This document shows positions 35,765 through 45,496 of a stretch of 64,000 nt of DNA, piece after piece (positions within the stretch are counted from its first letter, which is position 1; every line of letters starts with the position of its first letter). The stretch lies in the NCBI GenBank assembly GCA_963803295.1, contig CAWDMC010000025.1:248001-312000 (forward strand). The letters run 5' to 3'. The notes below the pieces were generated by a model. The model saw only the letters and a list, made by a program, of their open reading frames with translations. It ran no database searches and was not told the DNA's origin. This DNA is from CAWDMC01 sp963803295. Lineage in GTDB: Bacteria > Acidobacteriota > Terriglobia > UBA7540. The translations under genes were made by a program, and so were the position numbers.

Positions 35765-36811
35765 ATGTCGATTTCCCGCATTAATATTCTCATCAGCTGT
35801 TCGGTTTTCGGGCTAGCCGTTTCTGTGAGCGCCCAGACTATAGTTTACACTGGCCGCCACTACTTGAAAAAGGGTCGGAGTTGGCCAGAAATCCGGGAAT
35901 TTGACCTCGCGACTGGGCGGGACTTGCAGCTCACAGCAACTTCGCGCACTCATTGGAGTCCCTGGTGCGCTCCAGATCATAGGTCAATACTATTTCTTAC
36001 AAGTTCAGACAAAGGGTTGTACCGCTTCGACCGGATTACGAAGCGAGAAGATCTGCTGCTCACCTTGGATGAAGTTCCCTTCAATATAATAGGCGCCATA
36101 GACCAGTCTAAGATCATAGTCGAAAGTACAAACGGCACCATTCAGATAATCGATACTTCTACGAAGGCAACGATCCGCCGAATTAGCGGAGGAAATCCGG
36201 CTTTGAGTCCCAATCGAGCTATGCTTGCGTGGCAGACGCCGGGAGATACTTTATTGCACCCCGAGCAGAAGATCCATGTTCTGCCTTTTGGAATTAACAA
36301 CGCTGGCCAACTGGACCTCGGCGAAGGATCCTCGCCCGCATTCACGCCGGACAGTTCCAATATAGTATTTGTCCGATTTGACGAGCCAAATCACCGACTG
36401 GATCTCGTGCGCCATGACCTTGTGTCAAAATCGCAAAGCGTCCAGGCCACCGCGGCCCCTGATATATACCGAGTATACGGCCTCACCTTGAGCACCAGTG
36501 GGTCAACTTTCGTGCTCGCGGCATGTTGTGGTGATCATGGTTCAGATCTGTATTGGTGGTTGCTCCCTGATCAGACGTGGAGTTTGATAGATCAAAACCT
36601 TGATCCCTGGGGAGGGTGGTCCCGAAACGGACTTCTAATCTATGCCACGGATGGCCACCAATTACGGCCCTTGGACGCGAATCGGAATGTCTGGGTCGGC
36701 GACATCAGGCTCTTTGACTCGAACACTGGCAAAATCCGAACAATCGTGCAAGGCACGAGCTACAACAGTGGTCCACGTTGGTGCACGGACGATACGAAAT
36801 CACGACCGTGA
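35765..36811 (+). CDS. Secreted beta-propeller (PD40/WD40-like) protein
   Basis: Encodes 348 residues with a Sec signal peptide (INILISCSVFGLAVSVSAQ). The rest consists of repeated beta blades of the TolB/PD40 kind: IREFDLATGRDLQLTA, KGLYRFDRITKREDLLL, ILFLTSSD, SPAFTPDSSNIVFVRFDE, RLFDSNTGKIRTI. Six or so blades can be counted. No catalytic domain is attached, so binding or scaffolding is likely. Codon use is clearly more AT-rich than in flanking genes, which hints at recent transfer. Its ATG lies 60 bases past lutB but a functional link is not apparent. Confidence 0.7.
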   Translation: MSISRINILISCSVFGLAVSVSAQTIVYTGRHYLKKGRSWPEIREFDLATGRDLQLTATSRTHWSPWCAPDHRSILFLTSSDKGLYRFDRITKREDLLLTLDEVPFNIIGAIDQSKIIVESTNGTIQIIDTSTKATIRRISGGNPALSPNRAMLAWQTPGDTLLHPEQKIHVLPFGINNAGQLDLGEGSSPAFTPDSSNIVFVRFDEPNHRLDLVRHDLVSKSQSVQATAAPDIYRVYGLTLSTSGSTFVLAACCGDHGSDLYWWLLPDQTWSLIDQNLDPWGGWSRNGLLIYATDGHQLRPLDANRNVWVGDIRLFDSNTGKIRTIVQGTSYNSGPRWCTDDTKSRP

Positions 36812-36906
36812 TGCGATAGACGCCAAGCGAAGACGCGTCAGCGCAGTCATTTTCTGAAAAGACACAGCGAGATTAATAGAGCGAGTTCACGAAACCCGGA
36901 GGATGT

Positions 36907-37896
36907 ATGAAACTGGTAACCTATGAGACTTGGCGGGATCAGCGTATCGGTGTAATTGAAGGCGATCATATCGTGGATGTGGGAGTCTCGTTAGACGTAG
37001 CTTTAGGCGGATTGGTGCCCGAAAAGTCGGACATCAACTGGACGCGATACAGCGACGCGATGGAAGTGCTCGAAGACGCCGGCGTCGAGCCTGTAGACAT
37101 GATCAGCCTGCTCGAACTTGGCGACGAGTGGCGCCAGGCCCTCGGTGTAATCACCGGGAGTCTGGCCCGAACCTTTGGGGCCGCCGGTCATGCTGCCGCC
37201 GATGCTCCAATCGGGCTGCTGCGTCCGCTCGCTGCCGCCAAACTGCGAGCGCCGATCTTGCGTCCCGGCAAGGTGGCCTGTGTAGGCCTGAACTACGCCG
37301 ATCACGCCCTCGAGCAGGGCATCGAACCACCGAGCGCTCCCATTTTCTTCCAAAAGGCCTCAAGCACCATCACCGGCCCCGGCGAGCCGATCGAACTGCC
37401 GCCCAACAGTACCCACTGCGATTATGAGGCCGAGTTCGCCGTGGTCATCGGCAAAGCGGGACGCCGTATTCCCGAGGAGAAGGCATACGACTACGTGGCC
37501 GGCTATATGATTCTACACGACGTCACGGCGCGCGATATGCAGAGCGCCGACAAGCAGTGGTTCCGTGGCAAGAGTTGTGACACCTTCGCTCCCTCCGGTC
37601 CCTGGATCCTGACTAGGGACGAAGTGCCCGATCCGCACAACCTCGCTATCTCCTGCACCCTCAATGGCCAGGTGATGCAGGATTCAAACACCTCCAATCT
37701 CATCTTCAAGGTCCCTTACCTGGTCAGCTATCTCTCGCAGTCGCTCGCGTGGGAGGCCGGCGACGTGATCTCCACTGGAACTCCGCCCGGCGTCGGTGTG
37801 TTCCGCAAGCCGCCCGTGTTCCTTAAAGCGGGTGATACGGTCAGCGTAACGGTCGAGCGTCTGGGGACGCTCACCAACCCGGTGGTTGCTCCGTAA
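36907..37896 (+). CDS. Fumarylacetoacetate hydrolase-family protein
   Basis: Encodes 329 residues. The FAH fold is clear from residue 118: KVACVGLNYADHALEQG, then the metal ligands in HCDYEAEFAVVIGKAG (Glu-x-Glu) and HDVTARDMQ (Asp), the GKSCDTFAPSGPW segment and STGTPPGVG. Family members hydrolyse C-C bonds of acylpyruvates or decarboxylate oxaloacetate, with a Mg ion. The N-terminal 115 residues are a small accessory domain common to the long FAHD1/hydrolase type. ATG at 36907 follows CCGGAGG. It lies before rocA, so a role in amino-acid or aromatic breakdown is plausible. Confidence 0.9.
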   Translation: MKLVTYETWRDQRIGVIEGDHIVDVGVSLDVALGGLVPEKSDINWTRYSDAMEVLEDAGVEPVDMISLLELGDEWRQALGVITGSLARTFGAAGHAAADAPIGLLRPLAAAKLRAPILRPGKVACVGLNYADHALEQGIEPPSAPIFFQKASSTITGPGEPIELPPNSTHCDYEAEFAVVIGKAGRRIPEEKAYDYVAGYMILHDVTARDMQSADKQWFRGKSCDTFAPSGPWILTRDEVPDPHNLAISCTLNGQVMQDSNTSNLIFKVPYLVSYLSQSLAWEAGDVISTGTPPGVGVFRKPPVFLKAGDTVSVTVERLGTLTNPVVAP

Positions 37897-38078
37897 TCCG
37901 GCGGTAATCTGGCCGTATAGCGCAGCAATATTTAGGATGGATAACTCGACTGGCCGTGCTATTCCGCGCGTCGAGCAGAGTCTCGCCTCAACCCCGGCGA
38001 ACCGCACTGCTATCCTTTAGACAACGAAACAGCTATAATCAAACTACTCATAAGCTAAAAGCTAAGAAGGTCGCCACA

Positions 38079-39638
38079 ATGAGACTCTCCGAGTTCAGAA
38101 ACGAACCGCTCTGCGACTTCAAGGGCAATCCGGAGCATATCCGCCGGATGAAGACAGCCCTCGATCAGGTTCGCGACGAACTCGGTCAAGAGTACGACCT
38201 GGTGATCGGCGGCGAGCGCATCAAGACGGAGGAGAAGTTTCGCTCCTACAATCCTTCCCACCGTGACCAAGTCGTCGGCGTGTTCTCCAAGGGTAATGCG
38301 GAACTGGCGGATCGCGCCGTCCGGGCCGCCGACGAGGTCTTCAAAACCTGGAAGAACACCCCCACCGAGAAGCGGGTCGAGTCCCTGGTGGAGGCGGCCC
38401 GCATTCTGCGCGAGCAAAAGTACTACTACAGCGCCTGGCTGGTGTACGAAGTAGGCAAATCGTGGCCGGAAGCGGATGCCGACGTTGCCGAAGCCATCGA
38501 CTTTTGCGAGTTCTATGCGCGCGAGGCCTTGCGCCTCGACGATCCGCCTAAACTCGTACCGGTGCCGGGCGAGAGAAACTACCTTCGTTATCTTCCACTG
38601 GGCGTCGGCGTCGTCATCCCGCCCTGGAACTTCCCCTTGGCGATCACGGCGGGGATGACTACAGCGGCGATCGCCACCGGCAACACGGTGGTCTTGAAGC
38701 CATCGAGCGATTCACCCACTATCGCCGCGAAATTCGTTGAGGTACTCGAGAAAGCGCTCGTACCTGCCGGCGTGGTGAATTTTCTCCCCGGACCCGGCTC
38801 CTCTGTTGGCGACGTGCTGGTGAAGCATCCGCGCACCCGCTTGGTGGCTTTCACCGGCTCCAAAGATGTGGGAGTGCACATCAACGAGCTCGCCGCCAGG
38901 CATCAGCCTGGCCAGATTTGGGTGAAACGCGTTATTGCCGAAATGGGCGGCAAGGATTCCATTGTGATCGACAGCGAGACGGATCTCGACGCCGCCGTGG
39001 AAGGGGTGGCCGTATCCGCCTTCGGTTTTCAAGGCCAGAAGTGTTCCGCCTGCTCCCGCGCCATCGTGGTGGAGCGTGTGTATGATGCCTTCATCGAGAA
39101 GCTTAAGGAACGCGTTCAGCAGATCAAAGTGGGTCCTGTTACCAGCAACGACGTGTACATGGGACCGGTGATCAACGAGGCGGCCAGGAAATCCATCCTG
39201 CAGTACATCGAAGCCGGCAGAAAGGAAGGCCGGCTGATCACCGGTGGCGGCGAAGCCTCCGGGCACGGACATTTCCTCGAGCCCACGGTCATCGCCGACG
39301 TGCCACCGGCAGCCCGTATCGCCCAGGAAGAAATCTTCGGTCCGGTGCTGGCCGTTATCAAGGCCAAGAGCTTCGAGGAAGCCCTTGAGATCGCTAATAA
39401 TACTGAATACGGGCTTACCGGAGCGGTTTATAGCAAGAACCGCCGAAAGCTCGAGAAAGCCGCCGAGAAGTTCTTCGTCGGCAACCTCTACTTGAACCGC
39501 AAGTGCACGGGGGCCATGGTGGGCGGACACCCCTTCGGTGGCTTCAACATGTCGGGCACCGATTCCAAGGGCGGCGGCGGCGACTATCTCTTGTTATTCA
39601 CCCAGGCCAAAGTCGTTTCCGAGAAAATCTCCACATAA
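38079..39638 (+). CDS. rocA: L-glutamate gamma-semialdehyde dehydrogenase (P5C dehydrogenase)
   Basis: Encodes 519 residues from ATG at 38079, which follows AAGAAGG; the frame is open to 37956 but those residues are not conserved. NAD-binding motifs include VIPPWNFPLAITAGMTTAAI and GNTVVLKPSSDSP; the general base Glu lies in VIAEMGGKDS and the nucleophile Cys in FGFQGQKCSACSRA. The family oxidises glutamate semialdehyde/P5C to glutamate, the second step of proline and arginine breakdown. The proline dehydrogenase partner (PutA/ProDH) is not nearby. Length and motifs match the monofunctional RocA/PruA form. Confidence 0.95.
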   Translation: MRLSEFRNEPLCDFKGNPEHIRRMKTALDQVRDELGQEYDLVIGGERIKTEEKFRSYNPSHRDQVVGVFSKGNAELADRAVRAADEVFKTWKNTPTEKRVESLVEAARILREQKYYYSAWLVYEVGKSWPEADADVAEAIDFCEFYAREALRLDDPPKLVPVPGERNYLRYLPLGVGVVIPPWNFPLAITAGMTTAAIATGNTVVLKPSSDSPTIAAKFVEVLEKALVPAGVVNFLPGPGSSVGDVLVKHPRTRLVAFTGSKDVGVHINELAARHQPGQIWVKRVIAEMGGKDSIVIDSETDLDAAVEGVAVSAFGFQGQKCSACSRAIVVERVYDAFIEKLKERVQQIKVGPVTSNDVYMGPVINEAARKSILQYIEAGRKEGRLITGGGEASGHGHFLEPTVIADVPPAARIAQEEIFGPVLAVIKAKSFEEALEIANNTEYGLTGAVYSKNRRKLEKAAEKFFVGNLYLNRKCTGAMVGGHPFGGFNMSGTDSKGGGGDYLLLFTQAKVVSEKIST

Positions 39639-39845
39639 CAACAACGCCGCAACCCTCAGGCGTCATAAAGAATCGGCGCACACCTCGTGACACAAACCGA
39701 AGCGCGTCGCTACGAACAGGCTTTTCGAGTGCGGAAAAGTTGCGGAAAACCTGCGGGATTCCTGCGGGATATGAGTGTCTGCCCGATTCCGGGGATACTC
39801 TTCGGCAAGAGCAGCCGTTCGAACGTCTGTCAGGGCTGCGCACGG

Positions 39846-40634
39846 CTAGCCTCCTTTTTGGTCCCCTATTGATCTCGCGGTCACACTGGCCGCACAGGGA
39901 TGGACAGGTGGCGGCAAATTCGACTGCGCAAGCCGCGTCTGGCAATCGGCGGATTGGGCGCTCCGCAGTTCCACTTCGTCGCGAATGGCTTTGGCCTGAC
40001 AAGACGAAAAGGTGAGCTTTCCGCGTGAGATCCGGTCGTAGTCGGGCCCGTTCCAGCGGCCCAGCATAATTCCTTGCCCGGCGTGCGTGGCCGATCCGAG
40101 CAGAAGATGACCGAGCTCATGAGTCATGGTGGCGGCGACGAGCGGCTCTTCATAGAGGCCGTTGAGAAGGCACACTTGCCGGATTGATCCATAGTAAATG
40201 GTGGAGTAATAACTTGGGCCCGCGGCGGTGACGATGCTCGTTCCGAGGATCGGACGAGCCCCGCCCCCGGCATCTCTGGCAGCTGTGATGATCCTCACCA
40301 CTACCGATGCCGGATCCAGAGGTTCGCCGTGACAGAGGCCAGCAGGGTCGAGGTCAGAACCCCTCACTGGGCAGGCGACCCAGTGCAGTCCGATGCCGGC
40401 ACGCTCGAAAGTACGTTCGGCATCGGCTTGGGCTGCGCTCAGGCGAAGCTGGGCGAGCTCAGAGTAGTTGTAGACGAGAACGGTCAAAGACGGCCGCGGT
40501 TGGGCCTTTTGAATTTGCTCGACGGAATGCCGGGCGAACGCTGACAACGACGAGAAGAGTTGAACGGTAATCACAGCAAAGAAAGCGAATTTGCCGCGAG
40601 CCCGCAAGTTGGTCAGTCCAGCTGTATGACGCAC
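39846..40634 (-). CDS. Secreted zincin-type metalloprotease-like protein
   Basis: Encodes 262 residues from GTG at 40634, chosen because GGAGGAG precedes it and it opens a signal peptide (KFAFFAVITVQLFSSLSAFA). At about residue 170 the motif MTHELGHLLLGSATH supplies HExGH-x6-H, the zinc site of metzincin-like proteases, followed by the GIM turn Met. A Cys pair (VACPVRG ... GLCHGE; CLLNG) may form disulphides. The family is unnamed to me; I recall similar short proteins in acidobacterial genomes. Whether it is active as a protease is an inference from the intact zinc motif. Confidence 0.72.
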   Translation of the reverse strand: MRHTAGLTNLRARGKFAFFAVITVQLFSSLSAFARHSVEQIQKAQPRPSLTVLVYNYSELAQLRLSAAQADAERTFERAGIGLHWVACPVRGSDLDPAGLCHGEPLDPASVVVRIITAARDAGGGARPILGTSIVTAAGPSYYSTIYYGSIRQVCLLNGLYEEPLVAATMTHELGHLLLGSATHAGQGIMLGRWNGPDYDRISRGKLTFSSCQAKAIRDEVELRSAQSADCQTRLAQSNLPPPVHPCAASVTARSIGDQKGG

Positions 40635-41464
40635 AGCGCATCCCTTCTCCTCCGGCGAGTTGAGGTGAAGGTCTGGTGAGCGCGAGGACTGGAACGGCCC
40701 AGTCTCGGAAGCATCCCTTTGGGTTGGGCGCTCTTCACTCCGGCAAAATAGTCCGCTCACGATCCGGTTTGGGTCAGTTGGGGCGGGTCACTTCGAGTTC
40801 AAGGTGATTCAGGCACACGGCCTGTGGCGAACACCTGAATCGGAATGACCCGCTCCGACACTAGCCCCGTAGCTGCCGGAGGATTGAGCCACGGGGCCTT
40901 CTTTCCGGCCGCCAGCCACTCTCGCGAGGGGCGGGCGACGGTCAGAAACCCGCTTAATCCGAAAACGTGGTCCGGAAGGGTGCAATCCGTGGCCCGGAAA
41001 TAGCCAATCAAAGCCAAATGGGATAGGCGGACTGGGTAAAGTGACGGGTCGTCAGACCTCGGTTTTCAGGCGCGAAACTGTGAGAATCAGGTTTTGCAGA
41101 CAATCAATGGGACGATTTACTCGTATTCTACGCAATATCGTATACAGAATTATGAAACCTAATGAGATTTGGAATCCCTTCCTTCCTCGCCAATGACAGG
41201 AGGTAAGAGTTGGAGCCACGCGAAGGAGTTGCCGTCAAGCGTTCTTTTAGACGGCGACCAGCGATGAGATTCCCAACGACCTCGCGGAAACGATGCTGGT
41301 AGCCGCGCGCTGAGACGCAGTTTTGCGCTGCTGTGACGAATCGCTCTTTTCCTGCAACGAATGACCGTATGATGGTGCAGACAGCTCTTCCCCCGCGCGC
41401 CAGCCGACGGTATTCTACTCGGAAGCGGCTAGCAGCCTCTCGCCTGCCGGTAACGAGGGATTCG
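40635..41464. other. 830-base gap upstream of the sensor kinase
   Basis: No gene is supported. An imperfect inverted repeat lies around 40782-40857 (GCGGGTCA with its complement TGACCCGC). The stretch 41090-41170 is markedly AT-rich and probably holds the promoter of the sensor kinase, but no convincing -35/-10 pair stands out. Confidence 0.4.
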
Positions 41465-42589
41465 ATGACAAGGCCAAATTACATTCTATCGTTCAGAAAG
41501 TTGGGCCTGATTTTCGGGATCTGGACCCTCCTCGCCATGATTCCGGCCATTCAGGCGCATTACTACATCACCTCCCTGGGCGAGCCGATCACCTGGCGGC
41601 GAGCAGTCGGACCCGCTTTCATGAATCACTGGATCTGGGCCGGTTTGACGCCAGGCGTTCTTTGGATGTCGGCGCGGTTTCCGATTGAGCGCCGGCATCT
41701 GGCGCGCCTGCTCAGTGTCCATGTTCTGGGAGGACTCGCTTTTGCGGTGCTGCATGTGTCGATCCGAGTCACATTTTTTCCTTCGGTCACGCTCTACACC
41801 TCGCACCCACCCTCTCACGCCTCGTGGCCGCTGCTGGAGCGCACCTTTTTCGCCAACGCCTACGATGACATCTGGATGTACGGCACCATCATCGCTTTCA
41901 GCCAGCTCTGGAACTACTACCGCAAATACCAGGAGCGCGAGATCCGGGCTTCCAGACTCGAGGCGCAACTGGCGCAGGCGCAGTTGACCGTCCTCAGGAT
42001 GCAGCTCCAGCCTCACTTCCTGTTCAACACCCTGCATACCATCTCCAGCCTGATGCACGAAGACGTCGAAGCCGCAGACAACATGATGGCTCGTCTGAGT
42101 GATCTGCTGCGGCAAAGCCTGGATGATGGCAGCGAGGCGGAGGTCACGCTGAAGCGTGAAATGGGTTTCCTGGAAGGCTATCTCGCTATTCAACAAGTTC
42201 GTTTTCGCGACCGCCTCAGCGTGGAGGTCGACATCGATCCGCTCTGTCTTGACGCCCTGGTTCCTAACATGATCCTGCAACCTATTGTGGAGAACGCCAT
42301 CATCCACGGCATCGCCCCGCGGGCAGGTCCCGGTGAGGTCCGCATCCGTTCGCGGCGGGACAATGGCAGGCTGCGGCTTGAAGTCCTCGATAACGGCCTG
42401 GGTTTTCCGGCCAAGGCGACGACCCGGAAAGGACTCGGGCTGGCCAATACGAGAGACAGGCTGGCTCAACTCTATGGTGAATCCCAGGCATTTGGTCTGG
42501 AGCAACGGCCGGGCGGCGGCACCATCGTCACGATGGACCTGCCTTTCCGTGCCCAATCGGATAGTGGCCCGGAGGGAGGCGTGGCGTGA
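41465..42589 (+). CDS. LytS/BtsS-type sensor histidine kinase
   Basis: Encodes 374 residues from ATG at 41465, with AACGAGGG before it. Four hydrophobic helices fill the first 150 residues (LGLIFGIWTLLAMIPAI and following), then a short coiled segment leads to the His_kinase domain, with the phosphorylated His in LQLQPHFLFNTLHTISSLM-like MQLQPHFLFNTLHTI (about residue 183). The ATPase domain has ENAIIHGI (N box) and GLGLANTRDRL (G box). The stop overlaps the start of the response regulator by four bases. In E. coli related pairs (BtsS-BtsR, YpdA-YpdB) sense pyruvate and control CstA-family pyruvate transporters. Confidence 0.9.
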   Translation: MTRPNYILSFRKLGLIFGIWTLLAMIPAIQAHYYITSLGEPITWRRAVGPAFMNHWIWAGLTPGVLWMSARFPIERRHLARLLSVHVLGGLAFAVLHVSIRVTFFPSVTLYTSHPPSHASWPLLERTFFANAYDDIWMYGTIIAFSQLWNYYRKYQEREIRASRLEAQLAQAQLTVLRMQLQPHFLFNTLHTISSLMHEDVEAADNMMARLSDLLRQSLDDGSEAEVTLKREMGFLEGYLAIQQVRFRDRLSVEVDIDPLCLDALVPNMILQPIVENAIIHGIAPRAGPGEVRIRSRRDNGRLRLEVLDNGLGFPAKATTRKGLGLANTRDRLAQLYGESQAFGLEQRPGGGTIVTMDLPFRAQSDSGPEGGVA

Positions 42590-43353
42590 AGATCCGGACC
42601 CTGATCGTCGATGACGAGGAGTTGGCACGAAGCAGAATCAGAACGCTGCTCCGCCACGAGTCTGATATCGAGGTCATTGCCGAGTGCGCCGATGGCCGCG
42701 CAGCGGTCGCGAAGCTTCTCAGCGAGAAACCCGATCTGGTGTTCCTCGATATCCAGATCCCCGAAATCGATGGCTTCGGGGTGCTGGAAGCAACCGAACA
42801 CGCCTATCATCCGGTGATCGTGTTTGTAACCGCATTCGATCAGTATGCGATTCGCGCCTTCGATGCTCACGCCCTGGACTACCTGTTAAAGCCGTTCAAT
42901 CGCACCCGCTTTGAACGCGCCCTGGGCCGCGCTCGCCAGCAGATTGAACGCCAGGCGCGTGATGAAGTGGATCAGAGGGTGGCCAGTCTGTTGCGTGACC
43001 TCCGCTCCCCCGGCAAGTACCTCGAGCGCGTGGTGATTCGCTCGGCGGGCCGGGTGGTTTTCCTGCGGGTTGAAGATGTGGCCTGGTTCGAGGCCTACGG
43101 GAATTATGTCCGTCTCCACGCCGGCAATGAATCACACCTGCTTCGGGAGAAAATGAATACGCTCGAGTCCCAGCTCGACCCCGGCAAGTTCGTTCGCATT
43201 CACCGTTCCACTATCGTGAAGATCGACGAAGTGAAGGAGCTGCGCTCCTCTGCCTCGGGCGACCACGTCCTCGTGCTCAAGAACGGTTCCCGCCTGAGCA
43301 CAAGCCGAGGGTACCAGCAGGCTCTGATGCGCGTTCTTCAGGAATCGAAGTAG
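42586..43353 (+). CDS. LytTR-family response regulator
   Basis: Encodes 255 residues; GTG at 42586 overlaps the kinase stop (GTGA), so translation is coupled. The receiver domain has VDDEELAR at the N-terminus and the phosphoacceptor Asp in VFLDIQIPEIDGFG (about residue 55), with Lys in LLKPF. The C-terminal LytTR DNA-binding domain starts near residue 150 (VVFLRVEDVAWFEAYGNYVRLHAG, IHRSTIVKIDEVKEL). It is the output partner of the preceding kinase. The nearby ybdD-like gene suggests pyruvate or peptide transport as the regulated trait, as in BtsR. Confidence 0.93.
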   Translation: MKIRTLIVDDEELARSRIRTLLRHESDIEVIAECADGRAAVAKLLSEKPDLVFLDIQIPEIDGFGVLEATEHAYHPVIVFVTAFDQYAIRAFDAHALDYLLKPFNRTRFERALGRARQQIERQARDEVDQRVASLLRDLRSPGKYLERVVIRSAGRVVFLRVEDVAWFEAYGNYVRLHAGNESHLLREKMNTLESQLDPGKFVRIHRSTIVKIDEVKELRSSASGDHVLVLKNGSRLSTSRGYQQALMRVLQESK

Positions 43354-43445
43354 AATAGGACTGCGTTGAAGATCGATCTGTCAGGCGGCATCACCTCCAT
43401 CGTATTCGGACGGCTGAGCCAGGTGGCGCTGCAGAGGCTTGGGCA

Positions 43446-43628
43446 ATGAAGCCAGTGGTCCAAATAATCCGAGTCTGCTGGAAGTACCTGCGTGAGGTGA
43501 GCGGTGAGAACGACTACGAGCGTTATCTTTCTCGCATTCGTAGCCAAGGCCGAGATCCAATGAGCAAGGAACAGTTCTATGTAACCGAGCTCGAGCACAA
43601 GCATTCCCGCATCAATCGCTGCTGTTGA
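43446..43628 (+). CDS. ybdD: YbdD/YjiX-family small protein
   Basis: Encodes 60 residues: WKYLREVSGENDYERYL, PMSKEQFYVTELEHKHSRINRCC. This is the DUF466 family, tiny proteins almost always encoded directly after a CstA-type carbon-starvation/pyruvate transporter. Here no cstA is present; only 92 bases separate it from the response regulator. A short open stretch just before it ends LSQVALQRLGQ with a stop overlapping this ATG, which could be the last codons of a lost upstream gene. The molecular role of the family is not well known. Confidence 0.82.
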   Translation: MKPVVQIIRVCWKYLREVSGENDYERYLSRIRSQGRDPMSKEQFYVTELEHKHSRINRCC

Positions 43629-43734
43629 AGGACGGAAGAACAGGTGGATGCCGGAGCCGTCAACAAGGTCGGGGCTTCGGACGGCGGATCCCTAGTTGTG
43701 CTAACCTGCAGAGCTCAGTCACGGCAGCGAAACC

Positions 43735-45390
43735 ATGAAACGCAACTTTGAGGCTTTGGGCAAGACCACCTTTGATCTGGCCGTGATCGGAGGGGGGATT
43801 CAGGGAGCGGCTACGGCCCGCGATGCCGCGCGGCGCGGCCTGAAGGTCGCGGTGGTGGATGCGCAGGACTTCGCCCAGGGCACCTCCAGCCGTTCGACCA
43901 AGCTCATCCACGGTGGTCTGCGTTATCTGGAGCAGTTCGAATTCCGGCTGGTGCATGAGGCACGGACAGAACGCGCCCGGTTGCTCCAACTGGCGCCTCA
44001 CCTGGCCCGGCCCTTACCATTTGTCTTGCCCATCTATTCTGGCGATCCTTATTCGCCGCTGAAGGTCCGGTTAGGTCTAACGGTTTACGACCTCCTGGGA
44101 AATCTGGGCAGAAACGACCGTCACCGTGTGCTCGACCAGGACGCGGCTACCGCGCTGGTTCCTGAACTGCGCTCGGAACGCCTCCGCGCCGCCGCGGTGT
44201 ACCACGATTCCCTGACTGACGACGCGCGACTGACGATGGAAAACCTGCTGGACGCCTCCGAACAGGGAGCCGTCGCAGTCAACTATGCGCGGGTTCGTGG
44301 GTTCGGAATGAATCACGGTGCGGTCCGGCCGGGCGTCACCAGGGCCGAGATAGAAGACGCGCTCGAGGGCGGATCGGTCGAGCTGCGGGCTCACTACTGG
44401 GTTAACGCAGCCGGGCCCTGGATTGACCACGTGCGCGCGCTCGTTCCCGGTTTCGAAGGCTCGAAGACAGTTCGCCTGACCAGGGGAACGCACCTGCTGA
44501 TCCCGCGCGTCACGGGGGATTGTGCGCTCCTCGCTGCCGTGGATCGGGGTCCGCGCATATTTCTGATCGTACCATGGCATGGGTGCTCCATTCTGGGTAC
44601 AACGGACGTTGATTATGCTGGCGATCCGGCGGCCGTAACGCCCGATGAGGGCGAGATCCAGTATCTGCTTAATGCTGCCAATCGTGTCCTCCGGCAGCCT
44701 CTCACGCGCGAGAACGTCAAGGGCGTTTGGGCAGGACTTCGCGCCCTGGCGCTTCAGCCTCGTGAGGCAGGAGCGGCTCCCTCCGACGCCAGTCGCGAAT
44801 ATCGATTTCACGAAGATCCTTGGGCGGCCAATTTTGTTTCCATATGCGGCGGCAAACTCACCACGGCACGTGCCCTCGGTGAGAAGCTGACCAGCCACGT
44901 GATCGCTCGACTGCGCCATCTCGGGGTAGGTGTACCCGCTTCGGCGACTCGCTTCCCTACTCGCAGGCAGGTGCTTCCGGGCGGTCAGATCAACTTCCTG
45001 CGGGGCGGTTTCGAAGCTTTCGTCCGCGATGCCGCCGGCCAAGCCCAGCGGGACTACGGGGTGGATCCTGCCATAGCTGCGCGCCTCGCGCGTACCTACG
45101 GCAGCCGTTGGCGTCAGGTTGTCGATCTCGTGCGCCAGAATCATTCTTTTGGCGAGCCCTTGCCAGGATCACCTGAATCTCCAGCTATCTTGCCTGCGGA
45201 AGTCGAATTCGCCCTCCAGGAAGAGATGGCAATGAGTTCCGGGGATTTTCTGCTTCGGCGCTCAGGTTTCAATTGGACGGCCTTGACTCTGCCAAGTGAA
45301 ACCACGGCCGCAGTGGAGAAGATTTTCGCCGAGAGACTGGGTAGAGGCGCGGCAGCGGAAGAATCCGCGGGCAACCGCGCGCGAGGCTGA
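43735..45390 (+). CDS. glpD: Aerobic glycerol-3-phosphate dehydrogenase
   Basis: Encodes 551 residues. The FAD-binding start is FDLAVIGGGIQGAATARDAARRG, followed by the family signature GTSSRSTKLIHGGLRYLE. NAAGPWIDHVR and GTHLLIPR lie in the substrate domain, and the C-terminal domain runs to residue 520. It oxidises sn-glycerol-3-phosphate to dihydroxyacetone phosphate at the inner membrane and passes electrons to quinone. ugpQ follows about 100 bases later, which fits a short route from glycerophosphodiesters to glycolysis. ATG at 43735. Confidence 0.96.
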   Translation: MKRNFEALGKTTFDLAVIGGGIQGAATARDAARRGLKVAVVDAQDFAQGTSSRSTKLIHGGLRYLEQFEFRLVHEARTERARLLQLAPHLARPLPFVLPIYSGDPYSPLKVRLGLTVYDLLGNLGRNDRHRVLDQDAATALVPELRSERLRAAAVYHDSLTDDARLTMENLLDASEQGAVAVNYARVRGFGMNHGAVRPGVTRAEIEDALEGGSVELRAHYWVNAAGPWIDHVRALVPGFEGSKTVRLTRGTHLLIPRVTGDCALLAAVDRGPRIFLIVPWHGCSILGTTDVDYAGDPAAVTPDEGEIQYLLNAANRVLRQPLTRENVKGVWAGLRALALQPREAGAAPSDASREYRFHEDPWAANFVSICGGKLTTARALGEKLTSHVIARLRHLGVGVPASATRFPTRRQVLPGGQINFLRGGFEAFVRDAAGQAQRDYGVDPAIAARLARTYGSRWRQVVDLVRQNHSFGEPLPGSPESPAILPAEVEFALQEEMAMSSGDFLLRRSGFNWTALTLPSETTAAVEKIFAERLGRGAAAEESAGNRARG

Positions 45391-45496
45391 TCCCAAAGAC
45401 AAGGCAGAATGTAACCTTGCGAAATTGTACTTTGATTTTGGCTTTGAATCATTCTTTGATCAGGCTTTGGTCAAGTTGTATTTTGAATTTTGAGTC

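Noticed and set aside
40799..41017. A 72-codon minus-strand open frame
   Set aside because: It spans an inverted repeat and lacks a ribosome site; repeat-derived sequence is the simpler reading.
43374..43448. Short open stretch before ybdD as a separate gene
   Set aside because: At 25 codons with a TTG start and no ribosome site it is not supportable; kept only as a possible relic in the findings.
44077..45144. A 355-codon open frame antisense to glpD
   Set aside because: It overlaps a fully supported enzyme and is explained by GC-rich codon bias.
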